The notes beneath the pieces are model-generated. The model was not told where the DNA came from and ran no database searches. It worked only from the letters and a program-made list of their open reading frames with translations. Shown piece after piece: positions 1-8,205 of a stretch of 64,000 nt of DNA. Each line of letters begins with the position of its first letter. Position 1 is the stretch's first letter. Origin of the DNA: Oscillospiraceae bacterium (GTDB lineage Bacteria; Bacillota; Clostridia; Oscillospirales; Oscillospiraceae); contig JAFUNI010000016.1 of the NCBI GenBank assembly GCA_017482385.1, positions 310,001 to 374,000 of the forward strand, read 5' to 3'. Both the position numbers and the translations under genes were made by a program.

Positions 1-83
1 GTCAGCTTCTCTACAAATTCTTTGTCAGAAACGGAGGACAGATCCACAAATTCTTCGTGCAGCCATTTTCTATTCAGTTTCAT
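1..83 (-). CDS. pheT: Phenylalanyl-tRNA synthetase beta subunit, N-terminal fragment
   Basis: Only the first 27 codons lie in the window; the gene continues leftwards. The visible start MKLNRKWLHEEFVDLS is typical of PheT, whose product pairs with PheS in the (alpha-beta)2 enzyme that charges tRNA-Phe. A GGAGGT site at 91-96 sits 7 bases before the ATG and directly abuts the pheS stop, so the two genes form one operon. Identity rests on the N-terminus plus position after pheS. Confidence 0.9.
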   Translation of the reverse strand, partial: MKLNRKWLHEEFVDLSSVSDKEFVEKL

Positions 84-96
84 TCTCTGTACCTCC

Positions 97-1140
97 TTAG
101 AATTGATTCAAGAATCTGACATCGTTATCGAAAATCAGACGCAGATCCGTAATTTTCAGACGGCCCATTGCCATACGCTCCAGGCCCATACCGAAGGCGA
201 AGCCGGAATACTTCTCGGGATCGATACCGCAGTTGCGTAGCACATCGGGGTGTACCATACCGGCGCCCAACAGTTCAATCCAACCTTCGCCGTGGCAGGT
301 AGAGCAGACCTGCCCGTTCACTTCACCGGTGCCATGGCACTTATGGCACTGCATATCCATTTCGCAGCTGGGCTCGGTGAAGGGGAAGTGGTGAGGACGG
401 AAACGCATCTGTGCGTCCTGTCCGTAGATACGCTTCATCAAAGTAACCAAAGCACCCTTCAAGTCACCCATAGTGATATTCTCATCCACTACAAGACCTT
501 CAATCTGATGGAACATAGGGGAGTGGGTAGCATCCGCTTCATCCTTACGGTACACACGGCCGGGCGCCAAAATGCAGATAGGAGGCTTGGCATTCTCCAT
601 AACACGGATCTGCATGGGGCTGGTCTGTGTGCGCAGCAGAACAGAATCATCATCGTTAAAATAGAAAGTGTCGGAGCGGTCACGGGAGGGGTGACCTTCT
701 TCAATATTCAGTCGGGTGAAGTTATAATCAGCCAGTTCCACTTCCGGGCCGTCTACGATCTGATAGCCCAGACCAACAAAGATATCCTTGATCTCCTGCA
801 GAACTTGGTTCATGGGATGCTCATGGCCCATCTGTACTGCTTCGCCGGGAATGGTTACATCCAATGCCTCAGCAGCAAGCTTCTGCTCCAGCACGATGGC
901 ATCGATCTGAGATTTGCGCTCTTCCAATTTTTCCTCAATTTCAGCACGGACACTGTTAGCCAGCTGACCCATAATGGGGCGCTCCTCAGCGGACAGCTTA
1001 CCCATCTGTTTCAGCACTGCGGTAACCTCGCCCTTCTTGCCCAGGTAACGCACACGCAGCTCATCCAGAGCAGCAGGGGAGTCTGCCTCCTGCAGGGCAG
1101 TCAGCGCCTGTACTTTCAGTTGCTCTAACTGTTCTTTCAT
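97..1140 (-). CDS. pheS: Phenylalanyl-tRNA synthetase alpha subunit
   Basis: This 347-residue protein is the class II catalytic subunit of PheRS, which activates Phe and charges tRNA-Phe in the cytoplasm. An N-terminal coiled coil (about 1-85) binds tRNA; the catalytic core follows, with the motif FHQIEGLVV and the C-terminal FGMGLERMAM of class II motif 3. A CxxC...CxxC insertion (CHKCHGTG then CSTCHGEG, about 262-282) looks like a small zinc-binding loop, as I recall seeing in other clostridial PheS. It is the first gene of a pheST operon controlled by the T-box leader just upstream. Confidence 0.97.
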   Translation of the reverse strand: MKEQLEQLKVQALTALQEADSPAALDELRVRYLGKKGEVTAVLKQMGKLSAEERPIMGQLANSVRAEIEEKLEERKSQIDAIVLEQKLAAEALDVTIPGEAVQMGHEHPMNQVLQEIKDIFVGLGYQIVDGPEVELADYNFTRLNIEEGHPSRDRSDTFYFNDDDSVLLRTQTSPMQIRVMENAKPPICILAPGRVYRKDEADATHSPMFHQIEGLVVDENITMGDLKGALVTLMKRIYGQDAQMRFRPHHFPFTEPSCEMDMQCHKCHGTGEVNGQVCSTCHGEGWIELLGAGMVHPDVLRNCGIDPEKYSGFAFGMGLERMAMGRLKITDLRLIFDNDVRFLNQF

Positions 1141-1176
1141 ATTGATTTCTCCTTCCTGATAACAGGTAATTGATAC

Positions 1177-1434
1177 AAAAAAATAAGCCCGTCGTCCGTA
1201 TCGGGACGAAGGACCTTACCTCCGCGGTACCACCCGCAATTCGCTTGAAAGCGCACTTTCGGTGCAAACACACCTTAGATACTTAACGGAATCACCCGGC
1301 AAACCCTACTAAAATTTCAAGTAGCAGCTCCTGGGGGAAAGCCCTGTGCCGCGCGCGAGCGGTTCCCACCATCCCGCTCTCTCTGTGTGCGTGTTGTCGG
1401 CAAAAGACGACCCAATCATCGCTTTTGTTTATTC
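1177..1434 (-). promoter_or_regulatory. T-box riboswitch leader of pheST
   Basis: Read on the minus strand, the leader has an AG-box-like AGAGAG and GGATGGTGGGAACC, then the canonical T-box GGTGGTACCGCGG at 1234-1222. It ends in a terminator with stem TCGTCC/GGACGA (1209-1204 with 1197-1192) and a T tract at 1183-1177. The triplet TTC (Phe) lies at 1339-1337. It aligns exactly with GTC in the valS leader of this window, both 10 bases before a shared GAGC-type segment, so TTC is the likely specifier codon. Uncharged tRNA-Phe should stabilise the antiterminator. Confidence 0.95.
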
Positions 1435-1440
1435 TAAGGG

Positions 1441-1469
1441 ATTTTAACATATAAAATTATAAAAAGCAA
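1441..1469 (-). promoter_or_regulatory. Promoter of pheST
   Basis: On the minus strand a TTGCTT -35 box (1469-1464) and TAAAAT -10 box (1446-1441) are separated by 17 bases, placing the start of transcription just upstream of the T-box leader. It is divergent from the marR promoter. Confidence 0.75.
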
Positions 1470-1481
1470 GTGTTAATTTTG

Positions 1482-1540
1482 TTGACTTATGGGGTATTGG
1501 CTGTTAATATAGTTGCATACGAAACTGTTGCAAGTGCAAC
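1482..1540 (+). promoter_or_regulatory. Promoter and probable MarR operator
   Basis: TTGACT (1482-1487) and TAATAT (1505-1510) are separated by 17 bases. Just downstream, over the expected transcription start, is the perfect inverted repeat GTTGCA-AG-TGCAAC (1527-1540), preceded by a related half site GTTGCA at 1512-1517. Palindromes of this type overlapping the start site are usual targets of self-regulating MarR proteins, so the encoded regulator probably represses this operon through it. Confidence 0.75.
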
Positions 1541-1560
1541 TATTAAATTTGAGGTGGATT

Positions 1561-2001
1561 ATGCCAAGATTTATGAAAATGCTGAATAATATCAGCCGCT
1601 CTCAAGCCATTTACAGACATAGTAAAATATCGGCTGAGGATCTGCAAACAGGCCATTATGCCTTTGTTTTGGCCATTTGCCGGGAGTCGGGACGCTCCCA
1701 GGAAGAGCTTGCAAGGGAACTGTGCATCAATAAGAGCACTGTGACGAGGAATTTAAATTACTTAGAGGAAAGGGAATACATTACCCGAATCCCATTACCT
1801 AATGACAAGCGGCAATTCTCTGTTTATCCAACAGAAAAAATGCTTGCGGTTCTGCCGAAGATCAGACAGGTGTCTGCGGAGTGGATGGCGCTTTTATCTG
1901 AGGGAATACCACCGGAGGAACTTGCTATTTTCGATTCCGTGCTTGCACGTATGCAGGCGCGGGCAGGACAAATCATTGAGAATCAAGAGGAAAACAAATG
2001 A
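1561..2001 (+). CDS. MarR-family transcriptional regulator
   Basis: The protein (146 residues from this ATG) is a winged-helix DNA-binding protein of MarR size. The recognition region reads SQEELARELCINKSTVTRNL (about 45-64), followed by the wing with NDKRQFSVYPT. The start at 1561 is chosen because GAGGTGG lies just upstream; an in-frame TTG at 1513 falls next to the -10 box and would be at or before the transcription start. It is the first gene of an operon with two ABC exporter genes, overlapping the next by 4 bases, and probably controls it in response to a drug or peptide ligand. Confidence 0.93.
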   Translation: MPRFMKMLNNISRSQAIYRHSKISAEDLQTGHYAFVLAICRESGRSQEELARELCINKSTVTRNLNYLEEREYITRIPLPNDKRQFSVYPTEKMLAVLPKIRQVSAEWMALLSEGIPPEELAIFDSVLARMQARAGQIIENQEENK

Positions 2002-3716
2002 AGTGGGTTTTTACATATTTGAAACCGCTGTGGTCAAGAATTACAGTTGGAATTTCTATAAAGACTGTAGGCACATTGGCTGAATTGATGATTCCCTACT
2101 TGCTTAGTCATATTCTGGAAAATGTTATTGTTACAAATGATATCAATAGAATTGCATTTTGCGGCGGACTTATGGCAGTATGCGCTGTGATCGCTTGCCT
2201 TGGCAATATCATCGCAAACAGAATGGCAGCAAAGACAACGATGCTGTTTGCCACCCGTATGCGCAGGGAGCTTTTCTCAAAAACCTTGCATCTGTCGGCA
2301 AGAAGTACGGATAGTTTTACCATTCCGTCTCTTGAATCGAGAATAACCTCTGATACCTATAATGTGCAGAATTTTATCGGAATGATTCAGAGAATGGGCA
2401 TTCGCGCGCCGATCCTTTTGCTGGGAGGTACCGCCATAACCTTGGTGCTGGATTGGAAATTGGCATTGGTTATGATCGCTACGATGCCCTTGATTTTCGT
2501 AGTGGTGTACAGCGTTTCCCGGAAGGGAGTTCCCCTTTATACCAAGGTCCAGCAGTCTGTTGACGGAATGGTCCGTGTTGTCCGTGAGGATGCGCAGGGC
2601 ATCCGCGTTATCAAGGCACTATCCAAGATAAACTACGAGAATGCCCGGTATGACCGCGCAAACCTTGAGCTTAAAAAGAATGAGACTAAGGCCGGCATCA
2701 TTATGGGTATCGCAAACCCTGTAATGACATTGCTGATGAATACCGGTATTGTAGCGGTTGTCGCGGTCAGTGCACATTTTGTCGCAAGAGATCAGTCTTC
2801 CACAACAAGCGTTCTTGCGTTTATGCAGTATTTTACGCTGATTTCTATGGCTATGATGGCTTTGTCCAGAATGTTTGTAATGTATACCAAGTGCGCTGCG
2901 TCAGCCAAGCGTATTTATCAGGTAATGGAGCAGGAAAATGAATTAAAGCTTTGCCCTGATGACGGAAAAGGCGACACATCGCTGCATATTTCCTTTGAGA
3001 ATGTTAGTTTTTCATATTTGGGGAAAAAGAACAATTTGTCAGATATTACGTTCTCACTAAAAAGGGGACAAACCCTGGGTATCATCGGTGCAACCGGTAG
3101 CGGTAAATCAACCATTCTGCGTCTTCTTATGCGCTTTTACGATGTTGATTCCGGTGTAATACGCATTAACGGTAAGGATGTTCGTTCCTATACGCCGGAA
3201 GAGCTTACCGCGATGTTTGGTGTCGTTTTTCAAAATGATTTTCTGTATGCGGACTCCATTGAAGAGAATATTCGCTTTGGTCGTGAAATCTCCAGAGAGA
3301 ATATTGTTGAGGCAACAAAAATCGCACAGGCTTACGATTTTATATCCTCTTTTTCTGATGCCCTTGATTATCGGGTATCTGCCGGCGGTACAAATCTTTC
3401 CGGTGGTCAGCGGCAGCGTGTGCTGATCTCCCGGGCAATTGCGGGATCTCCAGAGATCCTTGTTCTTGATGATTCTTCTTCTGCGCTTGATTATAAAACA
3501 GATGCGAATTTGCGGCGGGCCCTCTCTGTGGCCTTACCCCATTCGACAATTATAACTGTTGCCCAACGAGTCAGCTCTGTGAAGAACTGTGACCTTATTT
3601 TGGTTATCGAAAACGGTGTGATTATCGGCAGTGGCAAGCACGAGGAGCTTATGGGAAACTGCGCTGCGTATAAAGAAATCAGCGATTCCCAGATGGGAGG
3701 TGCATTCCTTGACTGA
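1998..3716 (+). CDS. ABC exporter subunit A (TM-NBD half transporter)
   Basis: This 572-residue half transporter has six membrane helices (about 15-300) followed by an ABC ATPase domain. Walker A is GATGSGKST, the signature is intact LSGGQRQR, and Walker B is LVLDDSSSALD, where the usual catalytic Glu is Asp. The next gene has the complementary pattern (intact Glu, altered signature), so the two products should form a heterodimeric multidrug-type exporter with one degenerate ATP site. The ATG overlaps the marR stop (ATGA). The substrate cannot be read from sequence; MarR control suggests a toxic compound. Confidence 0.95.
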   Translation: MKWVFTYLKPLWSRITVGISIKTVGTLAELMIPYLLSHILENVIVTNDINRIAFCGGLMAVCAVIACLGNIIANRMAAKTTMLFATRMRRELFSKTLHLSARSTDSFTIPSLESRITSDTYNVQNFIGMIQRMGIRAPILLLGGTAITLVLDWKLALVMIATMPLIFVVVYSVSRKGVPLYTKVQQSVDGMVRVVREDAQGIRVIKALSKINYENARYDRANLELKKNETKAGIIMGIANPVMTLLMNTGIVAVVAVSAHFVARDQSSTTSVLAFMQYFTLISMAMMALSRMFVMYTKCAASAKRIYQVMEQENELKLCPDDGKGDTSLHISFENVSFSYLGKKNNLSDITFSLKRGQTLGIIGATGSGKSTILRLLMRFYDVDSGVIRINGKDVRSYTPEELTAMFGVVFQNDFLYADSIEENIRFGREISRENIVEATKIAQAYDFISSFSDALDYRVSAGGTNLSGGQRQRVLISRAIAGSPEILVLDDSSSALDYKTDANLRRALSVALPHSTIITVAQRVSSVKNCDLILVIENGVIIGSGKHEELMGNCAAYKEISDSQMGGAFLD

Positions 3717-5499
3717 AAAGAATAATATCAAAATAGGCAAGAAGGGTATCTTCCTGCGGCTCAGTAAATATGTCTTGCAGCAATGGCCGCTGTTTATACT
3801 TGCGTTGATACTGACGCTGGGTGCGAACCAGCTTTCTCTGCTTGGACCTAAATATTCCGGCGCTGCCATTGATGCGATTGAACTGGAAAATGGAGTGGAT
3901 TTCCCAATTGTTTGGAAGAATATCGGGTTTATGCTGGGATGTTATGTGATTTCAGCATTGCTTTCCTATATGCTTTCCGTGGTTATGCTCAATTTGAGCC
4001 AAAGAATCATATATAAGATGCGCAAGCAGGTGTTTGAGAAGCTGACAACACTTCCGGTTAGCTATTTTGATACCCACGCAACCGGAGATATTATCAGCCA
4101 TCTGTCCTATGATATTGACACTATCAACAGTACGCTTTCCCATGACCTTATCCAGGTAATGACAAGTCTTTATACTGTTGTGGGTTCCTTGGTGTTTATG
4201 TGGCAGATTTCCAGACCTATGATACTGATCTTTGTGCTGACCGTTCCGGTGTCCATACTTTTTACCCGGTATCGTTCCAAAATTGTTCGCCCTCGTTTCC
4301 GTGCAAGAGCAAAAAAATACGGCGAATTGAACGGCTTTGCGGAAGAAATGCTCACCGGCTCCCGGACGATTTCTGCCTACGGTAGAGAGGACGAGATATC
4401 CTCCCGATTCAACAAAATCAACGATGAGGCAATGGATGCGTTCTATAAAGCCGAGTATCAAGGCGCATTACTTTTTCCTACGATCAACCTTATCAATAAT
4501 ATTTCTTTAACACTTGTAGCCGTTATGGGTGGAATTCTATATATGTATTCCCAAAACGGCGCAGTTTTAGCGACTTCTGCGTTCTATATTACCTTGGGTG
4601 GTGTGGCGCAGTTCGTGCAGTATTCCAGAAAGTTTGCCGGCCCTATCAATGAGTTTTCCAACATTCTTCATGAGTTCCAATCTGCGTTTTCTGCCGCTGA
4701 ACGTGTCTTTGCGATACTGGACGAGGAGCCGGAGACGGTGGATGCGGCCGATGCGAAGGAATTGAACGATACCAAGGGCGATGTGTCGCTGAACGATATA
4801 ACCTTTGGCTACACAGAGGATAAAACCGTACTGAAGAATGTGTTTGTTAAAGCAAAGCGTGGACAAACTGTGGCAATCGTTGGGCCGACAGGTGCGGGCA
4901 AAACTACTATAATCAATTTGCTTATGCGTTTTTATGACCCGCAGAGCGGCAAAATTCTCATTGACGGCATACCGTCTGTTGATTTGAAAAGAGAAGATCT
5001 GCGACGCGCCTTTACAATGGTACTGCAGGATACATGGCTTTTCTGTGGCAGTATATATGACAATATCGTGTATGGCCGGGAAGATGCAACGCCGGAAGAA
5101 GTCTACGCTGCGGCAAAGTCCGCAAAAATACACAACTATATTGAGAGCCTGCCCGATGGTTATAATACGATTTTGTCTGACGACGGCGTCAATATTTCCA
5201 AGGGACAGAAGCAACTTATTACCATTGCCCGCGCATTTCTGGCGAAAGCGCCAATCTTGATCCTGGACGAGGCGACCTCCAATGTTGACTCCCGTACTGA
5301 GATACAGATTCAGAATGCAATGACAGATCTGATGAAAGACAAGACCTGCTTTATCATTGCTCACAGGTTATCTACCATTCAAAACGCTGATACGATACTT
5401 GTTGTAAAAGACGGCGCGATCATCGAACAGGGCAACCATGAGGAACTCCTCAAACAAGGTGGATTCTACTATTCGCTGTACCATTCCCAATTCCATTGA
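3709..5499 (+). CDS. ABC exporter subunit B (TM-NBD half transporter)
   Basis: From the TTG at 3709 the product is 596 residues: six membrane helices then an ABC ATPase with Walker A GPTGAGKTT, signature ISKGQKQL (LSGGQ altered) and Walker B LILDEATSNVD with catalytic Glu. The TTG is preferred because GGGAGG (3695-3700) lies 8 bases upstream and the gene then overlaps its partner by only 8 bases; the next upstream ATG (3631) would force an 86-base overlap with no family support. It pairs with the preceding gene as a heterodimeric exporter and carries the canonical hydrolytic Glu. Confidence 0.93.
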   Translation: MTEKNNIKIGKKGIFLRLSKYVLQQWPLFILALILTLGANQLSLLGPKYSGAAIDAIELENGVDFPIVWKNIGFMLGCYVISALLSYMLSVVMLNLSQRIIYKMRKQVFEKLTTLPVSYFDTHATGDIISHLSYDIDTINSTLSHDLIQVMTSLYTVVGSLVFMWQISRPMILIFVLTVPVSILFTRYRSKIVRPRFRARAKKYGELNGFAEEMLTGSRTISAYGREDEISSRFNKINDEAMDAFYKAEYQGALLFPTINLINNISLTLVAVMGGILYMYSQNGAVLATSAFYITLGGVAQFVQYSRKFAGPINEFSNILHEFQSAFSAAERVFAILDEEPETVDAADAKELNDTKGDVSLNDITFGYTEDKTVLKNVFVKAKRGQTVAIVGPTGAGKTTIINLLMRFYDPQSGKILIDGIPSVDLKREDLRRAFTMVLQDTWLFCGSIYDNIVYGREDATPEEVYAAAKSAKIHNYIESLPDGYNTILSDDGVNISKGQKQLITIARAFLAKAPILILDEATSNVDSRTEIQIQNAMTDLMKDKTCFIIAHRLSTIQNADTILVVKDGAIIEQGNHEELLKQGGFYYSLYHSQFH

Positions 5500-5501
5500 C
5501 C

Positions 5502-5530
5502 TTGATTTTTGCGTGCTTTCAAGATATAAT
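5502..5530 (+). promoter_or_regulatory. Promoter of the 5561-7229 operon
   Basis: TTGATT (5502-5507) and TATAAT (5525-5530) with a 17-base spacer lie right after the ABC exporter stop, ahead of the small membrane protein gene. Confidence 0.75.
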
Positions 5531-5560
5531 CGTTTCAACTAAGAAAAAGGCGGTATTGCT

Positions 5561-5800
5561 ATGAAACTCAATTATAAGAATCAAATGATCCTTGCGATCG
5601 GCCTTGTGGTTGTATTCTATGTGCTGGCAGTGGTTTTTCGTAATTTGCTTTTCAGAACCATAGGATTGTGCCTTTGTGGATTGTTGTATGCTATACATCC
5701 CGTTGTGCAGGAAAGTGAGGCATCCAACAAGGAGCTTAAGCGGGTTGTTCGCATTGCAGGCATTGTTTTGATTTTTATCGGTCTATTTACAACTGTTTGA
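5561..5800 (+). CDS. Small membrane protein, unknown
   Basis: The 79-residue product has hydrophobic segments at about 9-25 (ILAIGLVVVFYVLAVVF), 28-45 and 62-78, so it is an integral membrane protein with two or three helices. I recognise no family. It is first in an operon and its stop is followed one base later by the ATG of the NnrD gene, so the two are probably translated together. AAAGGCGG precedes the start. Confidence 0.75.
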   Translation: MKLNYKNQMILAIGLVVVFYVLAVVFRNLLFRTIGLCLCGLLYAIHPVVQESEASNKELKRVVRIAGIVLIFIGLFTTV

Positions 5801-5801
5801 A

Positions 5802-6656
5802 ATGACTATGGAATTGAAAGTATTAAGCCATTCTGATGTTTTAAAAATTCTTCCGGACAGAGATGCCGATGCCCATAAAGGAAATTTTGGCAAAATTCTA
5901 CTGCTTTGCGGCAGCCGGGGTTATACCGGTGCTGCTGCCTTGGCAGCGATGGGCGCTTTGCGATGTGGTGCAGGTCTTGTTTATTTGGGCGTGCCGGAGG
6001 GTATTTATACAATTGAGGCAGTAAAACTGACGGAGGCCATTGTGTTTCCGTTGCCGGATGATGACGGTTCACTGTCAGACCTGGCGGTAGATAAGATTTT
6101 GCAAATGCTTCCCCAAATGGATGCTGTGCTGATCGGACCGGGGCTTGGACAGAGCGACGGAACACTTACCGTACTGAAGACAGTGCTTGCGAAGTTTACC
6201 GGACCTGTTGTGATCGATGCTGACGGCATAAATCTGTTAGCCGGGCATATAGATTTATTGCGTGGCAGAGCAGCATCGACGATTTTGACACCCCATGAAG
6301 GTGAATTTAGCCGTATTGCCGGACAGGCTTGCAAGGACCGGGTCGCAGAAGCAAGGGCGTTTGCGGCTGATAATCAAGTGATTCTGCTTTTGAAGGGTCA
6401 TAGAACTGTCATAACAGATGGCGCAACTTGCTACATTAATCAAACCGGAAACCCCGGTATGGCAGTTGGCGGCAGCGGTGATGTGTTGGCAGGTATGATT
6501 ACAGCTTTGCTTGGACAGGGTGTTGCACCGTTACAGGCCGCAGCTTGCGGTGCTTGGCTGCATGGCGCTGCCGGCGATATCTGTGAAAAGGAAATTGGTC
6601 AGTACGGTATGCTCCCTACTGATATGCTGCAGGTTCTTCCACGACTACTCAAATAA
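5802..6656 (+). CDS. nnrD: ADP-dependent (S)-NAD(P)H-hydrate dehydratase
   Basis: This 284-residue enzyme repairs damaged, hydrated NADH and NADPH, using ADP to dehydrate them. Diagnostic stretches are HKGNFGKILLLCGS near the N-terminus, GAALAAMGALRCGAGLVYLG, LIGPGLGQ, LTPHEGEFSRI and the nucleotide-binding NPGMAVGGSGDVLAGMI. Length fits a stand-alone C-terminal YjeF domain, as in Bacillus YxkO; the epimerase domain that is often fused upstream is absent here. A second in-frame ATG at 5808 is an alternative start. Confidence 0.95.
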   Translation: MTMELKVLSHSDVLKILPDRDADAHKGNFGKILLLCGSRGYTGAAALAAMGALRCGAGLVYLGVPEGIYTIEAVKLTEAIVFPLPDDDGSLSDLAVDKILQMLPQMDAVLIGPGLGQSDGTLTVLKTVLAKFTGPVVIDADGINLLAGHIDLLRGRAASTILTPHEGEFSRIAGQACKDRVAEARAFAADNQVILLLKGHRTVITDGATCYINQTGNPGMAVGGSGDVLAGMITALLGQGVAPLQAAACGAWLHGAAGDICEKEIGQYGMLPTDMLQVLPRLLK

Positions 6657-6668
6657 GGTGGGAAACCT

Positions 6669-7229
6669 ATGCGCTATCGGGTAGCCGCAATCATATGTGT
6701 GTTGCTTCTGCTTACGGGTTGTAAGGGAAGTGAAGATTCCTTGGACAGGGCTATGGCTCTGCGAAACAGGGTTTTGCGTGAAGACGGATGCAGTTTTACT
6801 GCAACAGTTACTGCTGACTACGGTGAACAGATATATGTATTCAAGATGGCTTGTAAAACCGATAGGGAAGGGGACTTAACTTTCACAGTGGCAGAGCCTG
6901 CCACCATTGCCGGCATTACCGGAAAAATCTCCGGAACCGGTGGTGCAATTACCTTTGACGATAAGGTTTTGGCGTTCCAAACGATTGCTGATGGACTGGT
7001 AACGCCAGTAACTGCCCCTTGGCTATTTATGAAGACCCTGAGAAGTGGCTACTTGAAAGACGCCGCTGAAACGGAACAGGGTATTGAAATTTCTATCGAT
7101 GACAGTTACGCAGAGGAGGCCCTGCAACTGCGTATTCGTACTGTAGAGGATTTGCCTGCATCTGCCGAGATTTTTTGGCAGAGTCGTCGCATCTTGACGA
7201 TTACTGTTGAGAACTTTTCTTTTTTGTAG
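6669..7229 (+). CDS. Putative lipoprotein, unknown
   Basis: The 186-residue product begins with a lipoprotein signal peptide: MRYR, a hydrophobic run, and the lipobox LLTGC with Cys at 18. The mature part has no motif I know; it is mostly beta-rich in appearance (FTATVTADYG, LTFTVAEPAT, ITGKISGTGGAITFDD), like small extracytoplasmic domains that act as chaperones or sensors. It follows nnrD by 12 bases with GGTGGG ahead of the ATG, so it belongs to that operon. Function is not assignable. Confidence 0.8.
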   Translation: MRYRVAAIICVLLLLTGCKGSEDSLDRAMALRNRVLREDGCSFTATVTADYGEQIYVFKMACKTDREGDLTFTVAEPATIAGITGKISGTGGAITFDDKVLAFQTIADGLVTPVTAPWLFMKTLRSGYLKDAAETEQGIEISIDDSYAEEALQLRIRTVEDLPASAEIFWQSRRILTITVENFSFL

Positions 7230-7370
7230 CTTTTACACTGACAAGTGCATAGGATAAATTGCCAGCTCGGCCGTATATTTTCTGTATGTGCGTGGGAGAA
7301 TAGTTTTAGCCGCGTTACATAATGGGATGTCCGGTAGCGCTGGCAATGATTCTTCGGAGTGTGAAGCACA

Positions 7371-7730
7371 ATGGATAGCACAGTCAGGCGCGGCGACATA
7401 TTCTATGCGGACCTGTCGCCGGTTGTTGGCAGCGAGCAGGGTGGCACAAGGCCGGTTTTGATCGTACAAAACGATACGGGAAATCGCCACTCACCCACAG
7501 TCATTGCTGCGGCCATCACAAGCCAAACAGGCAAAGCAAGACTTCCAACCCATATCAATATTGCCGGCGGCAGTGTCGGGCTCAGCAAGGATTCTGTGAT
7601 CCTTTTGGAGCAGATACGCACCATTGACAAACGGCGTTTGCGGGAGCATATGGGACACCTGGGAGAGCAGCAAATGGCGATGGTTGATGACGCGATCGCT
7701 GTCAGCTTTGGGCTAAATGATCCTCGGTAA
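7371..7730 (+). CDS. MazF/PemK-family mRNA interferase
   Basis: The 119-residue product matches the chromosomal EndoA/MazF toxin fold: [20 protein letters not shown] then [19 protein letters not shown] and the later [12 protein letters not shown], all landmarks of this family of sequence-specific RNases. Length is typical. CGGAG at 7355-7359 precedes the ATG. No antitoxin gene is visible in the 141 bases upstream or just downstream, although EndoA in Bacillus is preceded by one. A partner may be encoded elsewhere. Confidence 0.92.
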   Translation: MDSTVRRGDIFYADLSPVVGSEQGGTRPVLIVQNDTGNRHSPTVIAAAITSQTGKARLPTHINIAGGSVGLSKDSVILLEQIRTIDKRRLREHMGHLGEQQMAMVDDAIAVSFGLNDPR

Positions 7731-7737
7731 TGAAGTA

Positions 7738-7768
7738 CCCCCTTGCGGCATACACTGCTGCAAGGGGG
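7738..7768 (+). other. Stable hairpin that includes the next gene's ribosome site
   Basis: A 13-base stem (7738-7750 with 7756-7768, one G-T pair) closes a 5-base TACAC loop. Its 3' arm ends in AAGGGGG, the only good ribosome-binding site for the gene starting at TTG 7777. The following sequence has only a weak T run, so it is either a poor terminator for mazF or a translational regulator of the downstream gene. Confidence 0.7.
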
Positions 7769-7776
7769 TATGTATT

Positions 7777-8205
7777 TTGTATGATATTTATGCGGGCACA
7801 CAGGTTGTCGGTCGCGCCGAGGTAATCAAAGAGGGTTTATACTATCGCTTTTCCTGCAAATGTACGCTGCCGAACGAAGGTGTTCATAGAATTACGGTCA
7901 GCGATGGTAACAACACAAAAGATTTGGGGATTTGCGTGCCAACAGGGGAGTGGTTCGGCCTGGTCACGCGAGTGCCTATCAAGTATTTACCAGGAGATAA
8001 ATTGGAATTTGCATTGGTTCCAAAGGATAGTCAGGTGACGGCTATTCCCGTAGTAACAAATGAGCCCTTTGCAGATTTAGATAAGCTGGAATCTGCGTAT
8101 TTGCAGGAGAAAGATGGGAAAGCAGAAATAATTATAGATCCAACTCTAAGCCCACAGGGCAGTGATCCGAGCCAAGAATCTCCGCATATATGGGAGCAGC
8201 CTTGA
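7777..8205 (+). CDS. Conserved protein of unknown function
   Basis: From TTG 7777 the product is 142 residues (MYDIYAGTQVVGRAEVIKEG...). The first part has short repeats suggestive of beta strands (GLYYRFSCKC, HRITVSDG, LGICVPTGEWFGLVTRVP). I recall similar unannotated proteins in Ruminococcaceae but know no function. The TTG is chosen for the AGGGGG 8 bases upstream; upstream codons of the open frame run into the mazF stop region. Its last 74 bases overlap convergently with the 3' end of the exonuclease III gene. Confidence 0.65.
   Translation: MYDIYAGTQVVGRAEVIKEGLYYRFSCKCTLPNEGVHRITVSDGNNTKDLGICVPTGEWFGLVTRVPIKYLPGDKLEFALVPKDSQVTAIPVVTNEPFADLDKLESAYLQEKDGKAEIIIDPTLSPQGSDPSQESPHIWEQP

Noticed and set aside
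1513-1560. Earlier TTG start for the MarR gene
   Set aside because: It lies 3 bases after the -10 box and would precede or touch the transcription start; GAGGTGG supports 1561.
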